Positions 9,034 through 18,148 of a DNA stretch of 64,000 bases are shown here, in pieces. The notes under the pieces are model-generated. The model worked only from the letters and a program-made list of their open reading frames with translations, did not search any database and was not told where the DNA came from. This DNA comes from Aquiflexum lacus (GTDB lineage: Bacteria > Bacteroidota > Bacteroidia > Cytophagales > Cyclobacteriaceae), in the NCBI RefSeq assembly GCF_015476655.1, contig NZ_JABFHF010000012.1, positions 1-64,000 on the forward strand, read 5' to 3'. Numbering within the stretch: position 1 is the first letter of the stretch; every line of letters starts with the position of its first letter. A program made the position numbers and the translations under genes.

Positions 9034-9945
9034 ATGGTTGACATCACCCACAAATCCCCCACACTGAGGAAAGCAATTGCTCAAGCGATTGTAAGCGTCA
9101 GTTCTTATGATACCATAAAGGCATTGGTGGAGAAAAATGTACCCAAGGGAGATGTGTTTGAAATGGCAAAAACAGCCGGACTTTTTGCAGCCAAAAGAAC
9201 TGCCGACATGATTCCCGATTGCCATCCCCTGCCCATTGAATTTACCGCTATCCAATATAAAATCGAAGGGCTGGACATCCATGTCCATGTTGAAATCCAC
9301 ACCATCTATAAAACAGGCGTAGAAGTAGAAGCCATGCACGCGGCCTCAGTTGTCGCATTGACGATGTATGACATGCTCAAACCCATCGACAAAGGCATTA
9401 GCATCAACCAAATCAAACTTTTGGAGAAAAAAGGTGGAAAAACCGATTACAATAAAAAGGATCAAAATGCTTTCAAAGCAGCTGTGATTGTTTGTTCGGA
9501 TTCCATTTCAGCCGGTGACAAAGAAGACCGGGCGGGAAAGGCAATCATAGAAAAATTAGAAAAACACGGCGTTCAGATAGCTGACTATATTATAATTCCT
9601 GATGAAAAGTCCGTCATTCAGGATAGGGTAAAAAAATACACCGAAGAAAAAGTAGAATTACTGATTTTCACAGGAGGTACAGGACTGTCTCCCAGGGATG
9701 TAACCCCGGAGGCCATCAGACCCATGTTGGAAAAAGAAGTCCCGGGAATTGAAGAGGCAATTCGGTCCTATGGCCAGAACCGAACGCCTTATTCCATGCT
9801 CTCCAGGAGTGTAGCCGGATTGGTTGGTGACAGTTTGGTATTGGCATTGCCAGGTTCCACCAAAGGTGCTGCCGAATCCATGGATGCTATTTTCCCGGCA
9901 GTATTGCATATTTTCAAGGTTATGGAAGGTGCTAGGCATGATTGA
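9034..9945 (+). CDS. moaCB: Bifunctional molybdenum cofactor biosynthesis protein MoaC/MoaB
   Basis: This is a 303-residue fusion. Residues 1-145 are MoaC: it opens [14 protein letters not shown] and has CHPLPIEFT and the [18 protein letters not shown] signature. With MoaA, MoaC converts GTP to cyclic pyranopterin monophosphate. Residues from about 155 are MoaB/MogA, which adenylylates molybdopterin: [41 protein letters not shown]. Fusing an early and a late step of Moco synthesis is known in Bacteroidetes. The gene stands alone, with no other moa or moe genes in the window. Its most likely local client is the molybdenum hydroxylase at 3310-5930 (inference). Confidence 0.95.
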   Translation: MVDITHKSPTLRKAIAQAIVSVSSYDTIKALVEKNVPKGDVFEMAKTAGLFAAKRTADMIPDCHPLPIEFTAIQYKIEGLDIHVHVEIHTIYKTGVEVEAMHAASVVALTMYDMLKPIDKGISINQIKLLEKKGGKTDYNKKDQNAFKAAVIVCSDSISAGDKEDRAGKAIIEKLEKHGVQIADYIIIPDEKSVIQDRVKKYTEEKVELLIFTGGTGLSPRDVTPEAIRPMLEKEVPGIEEAIRSYGQNRTPYSMLSRSVAGLVGDSLVLALPGSTKGAAESMDAIFPAVLHIFKVMEGARHD

Positions 9946-10105
9946 AAAGAAGGTTTATAAAAATTGCATGGCATTAAAAGCCCTTTTGATCGTTCCTACT
10001 TTGTAGGGAAAATGCATGAAACTTTCTAAATATCTTGACATTACTTATTAGCAAGCATTCCATTTTAACTGGACTACAGGTCCTCCATTAACTCCACGCA
10101 TTGAT

Positions 10106-10504
10106 ATGATGACATTGGAACACGTTGCAATTTGGACAGAGAAACTCGAACTTCTGAAAGATTTTTATTGTCTACATTTCCATGGTAAAGCAAATTCACT
10201 TTACCACAATAAAAAGACCGGATTCAAAAGCTATTTTATCAGCTTTTCAGGAGGTGCCAGATTGGAAATCATGCAGATGGCAAAAATCCCAGCCAATTTA
10301 AATGACAGAAAGTCCAAACAACACCTTGGATTGATACATTTGGCATTTGGAGCCAATTCGAAAGAAGAGGTAGATGAAAAAGCCCAAGAACTTTCGGAAG
10401 CAGGTTCTGAAATTCTCAGAGGTCCCAGAACTACGGGAGATGGCTACTATGAATTTGAGACTTTAGATCCTGACGGCAATAGGATTGAGGTGACTTTCAA
10501 ATGA
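10106..10504 (+). CDS. VOC (glyoxalase/bleomycin-resistance) family protein
   Basis: This 132-residue protein has the vicinal-oxygen-chelate fold. It begins MMTLEHVAIWTEKL, has the paired beta-alpha-beta-beta-beta halves, and ends FETLDPDGNRIEVTFK, the typical C-terminal metal-ligand segment. Candidate metal ligands are His6, Glu and His of LGLIHLAF, and Glu of RIEV. The family includes glyoxalases, dioxygenases and drug-binding proteins, and nothing here fixes the substrate. Two adjacent ATG codons make the start ambiguous by one residue. The 160 bp upstream holds no recognisable gene. Confidence 0.85.
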   Translation: MMTLEHVAIWTEKLELLKDFYCLHFHGKANSLYHNKKTGFKSYFISFSGGARLEIMQMAKIPANLNDRKSKQHLGLIHLAFGANSKEEVDEKAQELSEAGSEILRGPRTTGDGYYEFETLDPDGNRIEVTFK

Positions 10505-10620
10505 TTCAAGCTTTTTATTTAAAAGTGATTTTCATGCACAAATCAATTTTTAAAGATTTTTTTTGAAATGCTCTTTGGTATAAACTAAATATTTAATAAG
10601 TTTACCTAAACTTAAACATC

Positions 10621-11775
10621 ATGAGAAACATAAACCTAATATTGGCGCTTTGCCTATTGTTGGCATGTAGCCAAAAAAACAGTGAATCTTTGGAGGAATC
10701 AATGGGCTATCAACTGGTAAAAACCGATTCCTTCCAGGTTGATAATCTAACGAGGGTGCAGATTACTGATTACAATGAAGCTGAAAATATCTTTTTGGGT
10801 TATTCGGAGGCGGAAAATGATATCCTGGAAATTTCTCCTAAAGGTGAAATCCTAAAAAGGGTCAACCGCCGGGGGGATGGCCCAAATAATATGGGTAATT
10901 GGACTCCCTTGGGCATGAGTTTTGGCCCTAATGGAGAGCGGATTTTCCAACTGCCATTCCAACTGTTAAGTTATGACAAAGATTACAATCAAATATCCAA
11001 TTTGAGGATACAATCTCCGCTTCCCGTAAGGGCAAATATTCCACTTGGGCAGACAGCTTATTTTTTGGAGGATGGAAAACCCAGGTACTTGGTGGGCCCC
11101 ACCACATTCCTATCAGCTCATCTTTTGATTTACAATGAAGAAGGAAGGGATACCCTTCAGAATTTTTCTTTATTAAATCCAGAATCCGGCGATATGAAAT
11201 CCATTATTCCTTACGAACAGGAATCATATTACAAGAAAACAGAGGCTATTTATTATGGGCGTATGGGTAAATCTTTTTTTGTTGAGGATAATGAATTAAT
11301 AGTCGTACATAATCTGGCAGATGAGATTCTTGTATATGACATCAACGACAATTTCGCACTGAAAAGAACAGTTCCCATCAACCATAGTACGTTTGAGAAA
11401 TATAATCCTTTGCCCATCGGCACAGGGATGGATGATCCCAAAATGAAAGAACTGAATTTTATGTCCGGAAAAAATGAGAAACTCCTCTCTTTAGGCAATC
11501 AGCTTTGGATTCTATCTTATTTTCAGGGCGTCACACCTGCCTTATATGAAGCAAATAATTCAGAAGACAGTCCTTTCTCCTCAAAAAAGGTAAAGGAAAA
11601 ACAAAAACTTTTGGTTTTTGAAAAAGGAAAACAGATTCCTGCAGAAATCCAATCACCAAGGGGCAATATATTATTTGCCTTTAATGGAAATCATATTTTG
11701 GTTTCTGAAGAGCCTAGTGAAGAGACTGAAGAGGAATTTACGAGATATAGTGTTTATGAGCTGGTGAAGCGGTAA
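10621..11775 (+). CDS. BF3164/6-bladed propeller-type lipoprotein
   Basis: This is a 384-residue exported lipoprotein; the signal peptide ends in LLAC (Cys16). The remainder contains repeated beta-strand blocks with glycine/proline turns, such as EILEISPKGEILKRVNRRGDGPNN, where the RxGxGPN-type turn is typical of six-bladed propeller lipoproteins of Bacteroidetes (BF3164 or TolB-like). The function is unknown; these proteins are usually surface or periplasmic binding proteins. The gene is monocistronic and converges with the TolC gene across a terminator-like hairpin. Confidence 0.65.
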   Translation: MRNINLILALCLLLACSQKNSESLEESMGYQLVKTDSFQVDNLTRVQITDYNEAENIFLGYSEAENDILEISPKGEILKRVNRRGDGPNNMGNWTPLGMSFGPNGERIFQLPFQLLSYDKDYNQISNLRIQSPLPVRANIPLGQTAYFLEDGKPRYLVGPTTFLSAHLLIYNEEGRDTLQNFSLLNPESGDMKSIIPYEQESYYKKTEAIYYGRMGKSFFVEDNELIVVHNLADEILVYDINDNFALKRTVPINHSTFEKYNPLPIGTGMDDPKMKELNFMSGKNEKLLSLGNQLWILSYFQGVTPALYEANNSEDSPFSSKKVKEKQKLLVFEKGKQIPAEIQSPRGNILFAFNGNHILVSEEPSEETEEEFTRYSVYELVKR

Positions 11776-11863
11776 AAAATAAGTTTTGTTCCATTATATG
11801 AGGTTTTTTTTGAACTGATGTTTGGATCAAATCAGAAAATCCAAAGCATGCATCAAAAAAATA

Positions 11864-11886
11864 GGCTGCTCCTTTTTGGAACAGCC
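11864..11886 (-). terminator. Rho-independent terminator of the ABC ATPase-TolC operon
   Basis: The arms GGCTGCTCC and GGAACAGCC (one mismatch) enclose five T. On the minus strand the hairpin is followed by TATTTTTTT, the layout of an intrinsic terminator for transcripts coming from the TolC gene 69 bp upstream. The stem may also help end transcripts of the convergent lipoprotein gene. Confidence 0.7.
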
Positions 11887-11954
11887 AACTTGGGTTTGAA
11901 TTTTACTATTATATAGCCTTCTTTAAATTTTAAAACCAGTATTCTTTCTTCTAA

Positions 11955-13289
11955 TTAAACCTCCACGTCTAACACCCCCAAAGCAAACCTCAAAATCACT
12001 TCCTGAAAATATAAAGTATAGAGTGATTGGGCATAGTCCGACTGAGCGGTGACCAATTGTTGATTGGCTTGGGCAAGGTCCACGAAGTTGGAAACCCCTA
12101 GCCTGAATCTCTCTGAAATGGCCCTTTGGGCTTCTTCAGCAGCGGCCAATTGCACCTTAGTTGTTTCTTCTCTTTTGATGGAAGCTTTGAAATTTTCGTA
12201 GGCCAGTTTGGTTTCTTGCGTTACCCTTCTTTCAAGTGCTGATTTTTCAAGTTGCTGGTTCTGTAGATTGACTTTGCTTCTTGCAACGGAAACCTTGTTT
12301 TCAAAATTATTGAAAATCGGGATATTTAAAGAAATTCCATAAGTACGTCTTGGGTAAATCGTAAGAAACTGATCCCTGATATTTCTTTCATCCAAAGAAG
12401 TAAAGAAAGTATTGTAATTGAAAAATGCATTGAGCTGTGGCAGCATGGCAGACCTGGAAACAGCCACCATTTTCATATTTCCTTCTTCCAATAACTGTTG
12501 CTGAACAAGGTCCGGTCTATTTTCAAATGCCAAATCATACAATTCCTGTAAAGTCCTGCCCATGTAAACACTCTCCACATTTTCCATTTGAACCGGTTGA
12601 AGTGCGGGAAGTTTGTTTGGACCCAATTGCAAGGTTTCGGCGAGCGTCCACAAATCTGTTTCCCATTGAATTTTGGAATTTAGGGCTACGGTTTCTAATC
12701 TAGCAACTTCAGACTGTTGGTTGTATTGGTCTGAAAGTGTTCTCAGCCCCGCCTCAACAAAGCCCTCAATCTGCTCCAACTGTTTTTTCTGATTTTCAAG
12801 ATTTTCCAGTGCGATACGGTACAATTCTTCGTCCAATAATACTTGAAGGTATTGTTGGGCAATATTGAACATCACTTCCTGCGAGGCTCTTGAAAGGCCA
12901 TATTCCCCTGCTTCCTCAAAATAGCGACTGGCCTGTGTATTTTTGATTCTCATTCCCCCATTATAGATCGGCATTTGTGCGTTGGCGCCGCCTTCAATGA
13001 TGTTATTGACCTGATTGACTACAATCAGCTGCCCTTCCACCTGTTGAAACTGCTGTCCTATGGTCTGCAATACTGATGTATTCAAATTCAATCTAGGCAA
13101 GTGTCCCATTTGCGCAGCACGTTTTTCCATATGGAGTACATCCTGCTGATTGTTCAGAGATTGAAAGGTTACGTTTTGCTTCAACCCAATTTTAACTGCC
13201 TCCTGAAAAGAAAGTGGTATAGTATCTTGCGCCTTAAGTTCTCCAATAAACAGGCCCAAGACCAAATAAGTAATTAAAATCTTTTTCAT
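11955..13289 (-). CDS. TolC family outer membrane efflux protein
   Basis: This is a 444-residue TolC-type protein from the chosen start MKKILITYLVLGLFIGELKAQ, a clear signal peptide; an 11-residue upstream extension with no signal character is possible but unlikely. The mature part has long alpha-helical, Gln/Glu/Ala-rich repeats in two related halves, with YGISLNIPIFN marking a strand region, as in trimeric export channels. The gene starts 1 bp after the stop of the ABC ATPase gene, so the two are cotranscribed. No HlyD/MacA-type adaptor is encoded here, so the channel must meet an adaptor encoded elsewhere or work differently. Confidence 0.92.
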   Translation of the reverse strand: MKKILITYLVLGLFIGELKAQDTIPLSFQEAVKIGLKQNVTFQSLNNQQDVLHMEKRAAQMGHLPRLNLNTSVLQTIGQQFQQVEGQLIVVNQVNNIIEGGANAQMPIYNGGMRIKNTQASRYFEEAGEYGLSRASQEVMFNIAQQYLQVLLDEELYRIALENLENQKKQLEQIEGFVEAGLRTLSDQYNQQSEVARLETVALNSKIQWETDLWTLAETLQLGPNKLPALQPVQMENVESVYMGRTLQELYDLAFENRPDLVQQQLLEEGNMKMVAVSRSAMLPQLNAFFNYNTFFTSLDERNIRDQFLTIYPRRTYGISLNIPIFNNFENKVSVARSKVNLQNQQLEKSALERRVTQETKLAYENFKASIKREETTKVQLAAAEEAQRAISERFRLGVSNFVDLAQANQQLVTAQSDYAQSLYTLYFQEVILRFALGVLDVEV

Positions 13290-13290
13290 A

Positions 13291-13965
13291 TTAAATTGTA
13301 ATATCCTGATCAATTTTACCATCCAACATTTCGATCAAACGGGTACCATAATCTGCATTTTCGCGGGCATGAGTTGCTTGGATAATCGTTGTTCCCTCTT
13401 TGTTTAATTCCTTGAAAACTTCCATGATTTCTTTTGCCTGTGCAGAATGAAGATTTCCGGTAGGTTCATCGGCCAATAGTACCCTAGGCCTGCCTGCAAT
13501 GGCTCTCGCTATACCTACCAATTGCTGCTGTCCGCCTGAAAGTTGCTCGGGAAAGAGGTCTTTTTTAGCAACCATTTTAAAGCGGTCCAAAATATCAGCT
13601 ATGATGCTTTTCCTTTCCGAACCCGAAACATTTCTATAAAGAAGCGGAGTTTCGATATTTTCATACACAGTCAATTCATCTATCAAGTGATATGCTTGAA
13701 AAATATAACCAAACTCAGTTTTATGTAAAGCTGATCTTTGTTTGTCTTTCATCCCGTTGATGGATTTGCCATCGAAAAAATATTGCCCCTCATAATCTTC
13801 ATCCAAGAGCCCAATGATATTGAGCAAAGTAGACTTTCCTACGCCTGATGGGCCCATGAAAGTAACGAATTCTCCCTGATCGATTTTGATATCTATCCCT
13901 TTTAAGATAAAAACCCGTTGAAATCGGGATTCAATGAATTTATCAATGTTTGTAAGTTGGATCAT
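13291..13965 (-). CDS. ABC transporter ATP-binding protein (MacB/LolD type)
   Basis: This is a 224-residue nucleotide-binding subunit: Walker A GPSGVGKST (38-46), Q-loop Gln90, signature LSGGQ (142-146), Walker B VLLADE (162-167) and switch His199. It belongs to the MacB/LolD/FtsE class that works with FtsX-fold permeases. It is the only ABC ATPase in the window, while six compatible permeases have none of their own. Its transcript seems to start from the sigma-54-like site at 14175-14191, giving a leader of about 200 bp that includes two palindromes and a heptad array. It carries the same upstream element as the permease units, which supports a shared function. Confidence 0.95.
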   Translation of the reverse strand: MIQLTNIDKFIESRFQRVFILKGIDIKIDQGEFVTFMGPSGVGKSTLLNIIGLLDEDYEGQYFFDGKSINGMKDKQRSALHKTEFGYIFQAYHLIDELTVYENIETPLLYRNVSGSERKSIIADILDRFKMVAKKDLFPEQLSGGQQQLVGIARAIAGRPRVLLADEPTGNLHSAQAKEIMEVFKELNKEGTTIIQATHARENADYGTRLIEMLDGKIDQDITI

Positions 13966-13980
13966 TTCTTTAAAATTAGA

Positions 13981-14000
13981 CCTGCCTGCCGGCAGGCAGG
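13981..14000. repeat. Perfect 20-bp palindrome in the ABC ATPase leader
   Basis: The arms CCTGCCTGCC and GGCAGGCAGG meet without a spacer, 16 bp upstream of the ATPase start codon. In the transcript this would fold into a strong hairpin next to the ribosome-binding region. A related copy lies at 14125-14146 and a shorter CCTGCCCGGCAGG at about 36179. It resembles a REP-like dispersed palindrome. Confidence 0.75.
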
Positions 14001-14001
14001 C

Positions 14002-14036
14002 GTGAGATTTGAGACGTGAGACGTGAGATTTGGGAC
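14002..14036. repeat. Heptanucleotide-periodic array (5 units)
   Basis: Five 7-bp words follow the palindrome: GTGAGAT, TTGAGAC, GTGAGAC, GTGAGAT, TTGGGAC. It lies in the untranslated leader between the sigma-54-like promoter and the ABC ATPase start. Confidence 0.65.
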
Positions 14037-14124
14037 GCTAGTTCCAATAGAAATCAGGATGAGACAAAACCTTATGCCATGGTAAAATATTTATTTTTGG
14101 TTTGTTGATGGATAACGGAAACAT

Positions 14125-14146
14125 CCCTGCCTGCCAGCAGGCAGGG
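14125..14146. repeat. REP-like palindrome
   Basis: The arms CCCTGCCTGC and GCAGGCAGGG are separated by CA. This is the second copy of the palindrome found at 13981-14000, in the same leader region. Confidence 0.7.
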
Positions 14147-14174
14147 GACATCCGGCTTCCGACTTCGAACATAT

Positions 14175-14191
14175 TCCCAAAGCCATGCCAC
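14175..14191 (-). promoter_or_regulatory. Sigma-54-like -24/-12 promoter for the ABC ATPase-TolC operon
   Basis: On the minus strand the sequence reads TGTGGCATG, GCTT, TGGGA. TGGCATG fits the -24 box (TGGCACG) and TGGGA occupies the -12 box position (TTGCA), although the -12 C is G. The conserved 32-bp element begins 61 bp further upstream. The same pair occurs in front of five other units, which is the main support for the call. Confidence 0.5.
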
Positions 14192-14250
14192 AAAAAAAAG
14201 CCCATAATTGTCCGTATAAGGGCAATAATGGGCAATACTTCTCCATTTTA

Positions 14251-14282
14251 TCCGAACAACTTTGTTCGCTGGCGGACGAATT
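14251..14282 (-). promoter_or_regulatory. Upstream activating element, copy 1
   Basis: This 32-bp element reads, on the plus strand, TCCGAACAAC then TTTGTTCG, CT, GGCGGACGAATT. It contains the inverted pair CGAACA/TGTTCG. It aligns without gaps to the elements at 23678, 36402 and 53369. It sits in the 3' end of the SDR gene region, 61 bp from the -24 box of the ATPase promoter, a usual place for a bacterial enhancer-binding-protein site. Confidence 0.65.
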
Positions 14283-14285
14283 AAA

Positions 14286-14999
14286 TCATCCTGGCATGCT
14301 TGGCCTCACTTCAATCTTACTTGGTAAGGTCCTCGGATGCATTTGCATCAGGTCAACAACCATTTGTCCTAAGTCCTCAATCTGTATTTTCCACGCATCC
14401 TTTTCATTGGGAACATGGTCATTGAAATAAGTGGCTACAGAACCGGGCATAATGGTCGTGAACCGGATCCCCTCTTTTCTCAAGTCTAGCATCGCAGCTT
14501 GTGTAAAACCTGTAACCCCGAATTTGCTGGCATTATAGGCCGAACCGTTGGCAAAGAAATTGGTGCCTGCCAAACTGGAAATGCTGATGAAAAAACCTTT
14601 GGTAGCTTTCAGAGCCTCCACTCCGGCTTTAAGGCTATAGAATACTCCTGTTAGGTTGGTGTCTATGGTTTCGTGCCATTGCTCCAATGTCAGATCCTGT
14701 ACCGGTGCAAAATGACCAATTCCGGCATTAGCCACTAAGAGGTCCAATTGTCCCCATTTATCCATAACCTTTTTTACAGCTTTTGTCTGAGATTCAAAAT
14801 CCCTAACATCGGCTTCAATACCTATGGCTTCTCCTCCTCCAATTTTGTTAAGATGGTCAGCAGCTTCATCAGCTGATTTTTGGGAACGGCTGGTAATGGC
14901 CACTTTCATTCCTTGTGCCACCAAAGCTGCAGCTATTCCATAACCTATCCCTTTGCTTCCGCCTGTAATCAGTGCGGTTTTATTCTCTATTTTCTGCAT
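14286..14999 (-). CDS. SDR family NAD(P)-dependent oxidoreductase
   Basis: This is a 237-residue classical short-chain dehydrogenase. The cofactor loop TGGSKGIG is at 12-19, NAG at 91-93, catalytic Ser141/142 in SISSLAG, and YNASK gives Tyr155 and Lys159. An Arg at the end of the second strand (TSRSQ) suggests NADP(H). The substrate is unknown; relatives include 3-oxoacyl-ACP reductases. The gene is apparently monocistronic. Its stop lies 3 bp from the regulatory element that serves the ATPase operon downstream. Confidence 0.9.
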   Translation of the reverse strand: MQKIENKTALITGGSKGIGYGIAAALVAQGMKVAITSRSQKSADEAADHLNKIGGGEAIGIEADVRDFESQTKAVKKVMDKWGQLDLLVANAGIGHFAPVQDLTLEQWHETIDTNLTGVFYSLKAGVEALKATKGFFISISSLAGTNFFANGSAYNASKFGVTGFTQAAMLDLRKEGIRFTTIMPGSVATYFNDHVPNEKDAWKIQIEDLGQMVVDLMQMHPRTLPSKIEVRPSMPG

Positions 15000-15291
15000 G
15001 GTTTTTATTAATTTAAAAATTCAAACAATCCTTTTATAGAACCTACACAACTAAAAAGTGGTTCACTTTTTTTCTTTTCGACAGAAAGGGGAAATTAAAA
15101 ACGACTGAAGTATTTCCAGATTTTTAACTATAAAAAAATTAACTCTGGAAGATTATTTTAAAAATATAAGAACGAACGAAATTGTTTCATTCAACTAAAA
15201 TCGTCCGCTCTATTGAAACTAAGATTAGCCCAACCTTGTGCTTATGTAAGTATTACACACATAGGACACAAGTAAACCCAAGAGTGGGTCA

Positions 15292-15870
15292 CTAAAAACC
15301 GATTCTAATACCTGCGTTAATCATGAAAGCATTTAAACCCGCACCCACTCCATTCCGAGGAGAGATAGTTTCTGATATTCCGTATTTATAAGCGAAATCA
15401 ATAAATAAAATACTTAAGTCAAAACCAATTCCCCCAATTGCAGACAACTGAAAGTTATTTAAATCATCTGTTGTTACAGATGTAATTGCTTCAGAAATAG
15501 TATCGTTTACATTGAATGCAAAGTTTGGACCAGCAAACACCCTCATCCCAAATGCTCTTCCCCCATCAGGTTCAAATAATTTAAAACCTACCATCACTGG
15601 TACATTTAACTTTGTAATAGCGATATCTCCAACATTATCAATTTCCATTTTGACAGGAGTAACCATGAGACCTGGTTGCACAAATAAAGTTCCTCCAATT
15701 TGAACGTCAGCTCCAAAGCTTAAACCATTTTGGCTATTGATTTGACCCTCGACAGCCTCATAAGTCAAATTTGAAAATTGAATCCCAACCTGAGGTCGGA
15801 GCGAGAATTGAGCCATAGCATTGTAACCCATAAAGAGCAGTACTACTGTTGTGTAAATAAACTTTTTCAT
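15292..15870 (-). CDS. Outer membrane beta-barrel protein (porin family)
   Basis: This 192-residue protein has a signal peptide (MKKFIYTTVVLLFMGYNAMAQ) followed by alternating amphipathic strands such as FSLRPQVGIQFSNL and FDLSILFIDFAYKYG. It ends NAGIRIGF, with the terminal phenylalanine recognised by the barrel-assembly machinery. It fits the small eight-stranded OmpX/PF13568-type barrels common in Bacteroidetes, whose roles are mostly unknown. It is a single gene with an AT-rich upstream region. Confidence 0.85.
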   Translation of the reverse strand: MKKFIYTTVVLLFMGYNAMAQFSLRPQVGIQFSNLTYEAVEGQINSQNGLSFGADVQIGGTLFVQPGLMVTPVKMEIDNVGDIAITKLNVPVMVGFKLFEPDGGRAFGMRVFAGPNFAFNVNDTISEAITSVTTDDLNNFQLSAIGGIGFDLSILFIDFAYKYGISETISPRNGVGAGLNAFMINAGIRIGF

Positions 15871-16029
15871 AAATTAATGTTTATAATTTTGTTTCTTATT
15901 GTTAAAAGCTAAAACTAATTATAAAAATAAGAATAAATTATAATTCGTACTGCAAAAATACACTACATATCAAAAAATCACCCATGCATTACTACTACAA
16001 AAAATGTTAATGAACTTATTATCATCTAT

Positions 16030-17724
16030 TTATATTTTTGAAAAATATTCTACCAAACTAGTTTCAGTGTTGGTGAGATTTAATTTTTTACGAAGTCTTG
16101 TTCGAGCTACTTCTATACTTCGGTAGGATTGTCCTGTGATGGAGGAAATTTCTTTGGTTGTCAAATTCAATTTCAGGAATGCACAAAGTCTTCTGTCATT
16201 GGTGGAAAGTGGGGGGTTGATCTCATTGATTTTATCATAAAATTCATCATTTACCTGCTGAAATCTTATTTCAAATTCTTCCCAAACAGATGGATTTTGG
16301 GCGTTATTAAGTTCTACGATTATTTCTTTAATCAAGACAGTTTGGTTTTTTCTTTCTGATATACTTAGTTTTTTAAGCTTCTCGATGACTTTTTTGATCA
16401 GTTCATTTTTTTGAATTTGGTATATAACCCCAGTTGCCAACTCTTTGGTTTTGACAGTCAATTCATTTTCCACCTTGGTTTTTTGTAAAGCGATGTTTTT
16501 AGAATTTAAAATAATATTTTCCTTTTCCAGCCTCAATCGACGGCTCCTATTATTGGCTAAAAAATACAGAAGACCGAGAATGATGATGATCAGCCCTGAA
16601 ATCAAGCTTAATAATTTTATGTTGGATTCCTTACGATCCAACTCAATTTGAAAAAGGTTTTCCTTCTCTCTGAAATTGGAAGTAATTTCAAACTGTTGCA
16701 ATTCTTTTAATGCATTCTCATTATTTATTTTATCCTTAAGTGCCGTGTGCAGCAAATGATACTTTAAAGCGGAGTCCAGCATGGCTTTTTCATGATAGAT
16801 TTCAAAGATCAAATATTGAGATTCCGAAATAGAGCTAATAACTCCAACCTTTTGGGCCAATTCCAACGCATTGTAAAAAGATGCCAAGGCATCTTCCCCC
16901 TTTTGCTGTGACCTATGGAATTTACCTATCGATAGAAACGATTTAATCAGACCTGAGCGGTCATCCTTACTTTCCCTGAGCTCAAAGGCTTCGGACAGGT
17001 AAACAAATGATTTATCGAATTCTTCCAACTCCATGTAAATGGTACCAAGATTATTCAATAAGTTGCTAAGTTCGGTTTCAAACCCCGGAGTCCTACGGGC
17101 AAGACTTATTCCTTTTTTATAGAAATCAATAGCGATATTACTCTGATTTCGCTGCTTGGCAATCACCCCAAGGTTATTATAAATACTGATGATTTCTTTA
17201 CCCGGCTTTTCCGAGTCTGCATAAATTTTTTCAAAAATCTCCAAAGAATTTTCAAAATATTCAGAAGCATTATCTAATTCCTTGATCTGAAGATATATGG
17301 CACCGATATTGGTCATGGCATAAGCAATGGCCTTGTCGTCATTTAGCTCCTTGTGGATTTCTAAGTATCTATAAAAATAGGGAATGGCAAGTTCCATCAC
17401 CCCCTGCTGAAAAAATTGTACTCCCAAATTGAAAAGCGCATAGGAGATATATTTTGGATTTTTGGATTTTTCAGCAATTTCAAGGGCCTTTTCACCATAT
17501 TCCAGAGAAACCAATACCTCTTTTTTTGCATATTCTCTGGAAATGGCAACATTGAGATAAACTTTTATCGAATCGTTTTTTGAAGTTTCGATAAGGTATT
17601 GCAAGGAATCTACTTTGGAAAGATCCTGTGCAAAAAGTCCAAATCCATTTAGTAAGATGAATATCAATATGAAGGGTAAAACTCTAATCTTGAAGCATTT
17701 CATACGGTTAAAAACATCATGCAA
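16030..17724 (-). CDS. TPR-containing transmembrane regulator with C-terminal HTH
   Basis: This is a 564-residue protein with an N-terminal signal (ILIFILLNGFGLFAQ), about seven tetratricopeptide repeats (roughly 45-330), one transmembrane helix near 375-395 (LLSLISGLIIIILGLLYFLA), a coiled coil, and a C-terminal LuxR-like HTH (about 500-564, LTTKEISSITGQSYRSIEVARTRLRKKL). The architecture is the Bacteroidetes class of membrane regulators that sense through periplasmic TPRs and bind DNA directly. The start could also be the ATG at 17703. Its first 77 or so codons and upstream region lie in a perfect 338-bp tandem duplication. Confidence 0.85.
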   Translation of the reverse strand: MHDVFNRMKCFKIRVLPFILIFILLNGFGLFAQDLSKVDSLQYLIETSKNDSIKVYLNVAISREYAKKEVLVSLEYGEKALEIAEKSKNPKYISYALFNLGVQFFQQGVMELAIPYFYRYLEIHKELNDDKAIAYAMTNIGAIYLQIKELDNASEYFENSLEIFEKIYADSEKPGKEIISIYNNLGVIAKQRNQSNIAIDFYKKGISLARRTPGFETELSNLLNNLGTIYMELEEFDKSFVYLSEAFELRESKDDRSGLIKSFLSIGKFHRSQQKGEDALASFYNALELAQKVGVISSISESQYLIFEIYHEKAMLDSALKYHLLHTALKDKINNENALKELQQFEITSNFREKENLFQIELDRKESNIKLLSLISGLIIIILGLLYFLANNRSRRLRLEKENIILNSKNIALQKTKVENELTVKTKELATGVIYQIQKNELIKKVIEKLKKLSISERKNQTVLIKEIIVELNNAQNPSVWEEFEIRFQQVNDEFYDKINEINPPLSTNDRRLCAFLKLNLTTKEISSITGQSYRSIEVARTRLRKKLNLTNTETSLVEYFSKI

Positions 17725-18148
17725 ATTATAAAAATTTGAGAATTTACAGTTAATTTATTAAAGAATCAGATCAATGGCAGTAAACTAATTGCCTTCCATT
17801 TCCGTCACGAAGCAATTTCAAGGGCCTTTTCACCATATTCCAGAGAAACCAATACCTCTTTTTTTGCATATTCTCTGGAAATGGCAACATTGAGATAAAC
17901 TTTTATCGAATCGTTTTTTGAAGTTTCGATAAGGTATTGCAAGGAATCTACTTTGGAAAGATCCTGTGCAAAAAGTCCAAATCCATTTAGTAAGATGAAT
18001 ATCAATATGAAGGGTAAAACTCTAATCTTGAAGCATTTCATACGGTTAAAAACATCATGCAAATTATAAAAATTTGAGAATTTACAGTTAATTTATTAAA
18101 GAATCAGATCAATGGCAGTAAACTAATTGCCTTCCATTTCCGTCACGA
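17473..18148. repeat. Perfect 338-bp tandem duplication
   Basis: Bases 17473-17810 are repeated at 17811-18148 with no difference I can find. Both copies start AGCAATTTC and end CGTCACGA, and a further AGCA follows the second copy, consistent with duplication at a 4-bp microhomology. The unit holds the promoter region and the first ~84 codons of the TPR regulator. Because 338 is not a multiple of 3, the extra copy cannot extend the reading frame. Confidence 0.92.
17805..18062 (-). pseudogene. Duplicated 5' fragment of the TPR regulator
   Basis: This 85-codon frame is identical to residues 1-84 of the regulator at 16030-17724, then reads one extra serine and a stop at the duplication junction. 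It has the same upstream DNA as the complete gene, so it is probably transcribed towards the intact copy. The product would be a signal peptide plus about one TPR, so function is unlikely. Confidence 0.88.

Noticed and set aside
9004-9339. 111-codon minus-strand frame opposite moaCB
   Set aside because: It lies antisense to a strongly conserved MoaC domain and has no family features of its own.
14038-14235. 65-codon frame between the ABC ATPase and SDR genes
   Set aside because: It covers a palindrome and the predicted promoter and leader of the ATPase operon; the amino-acid composition is not protein-like.
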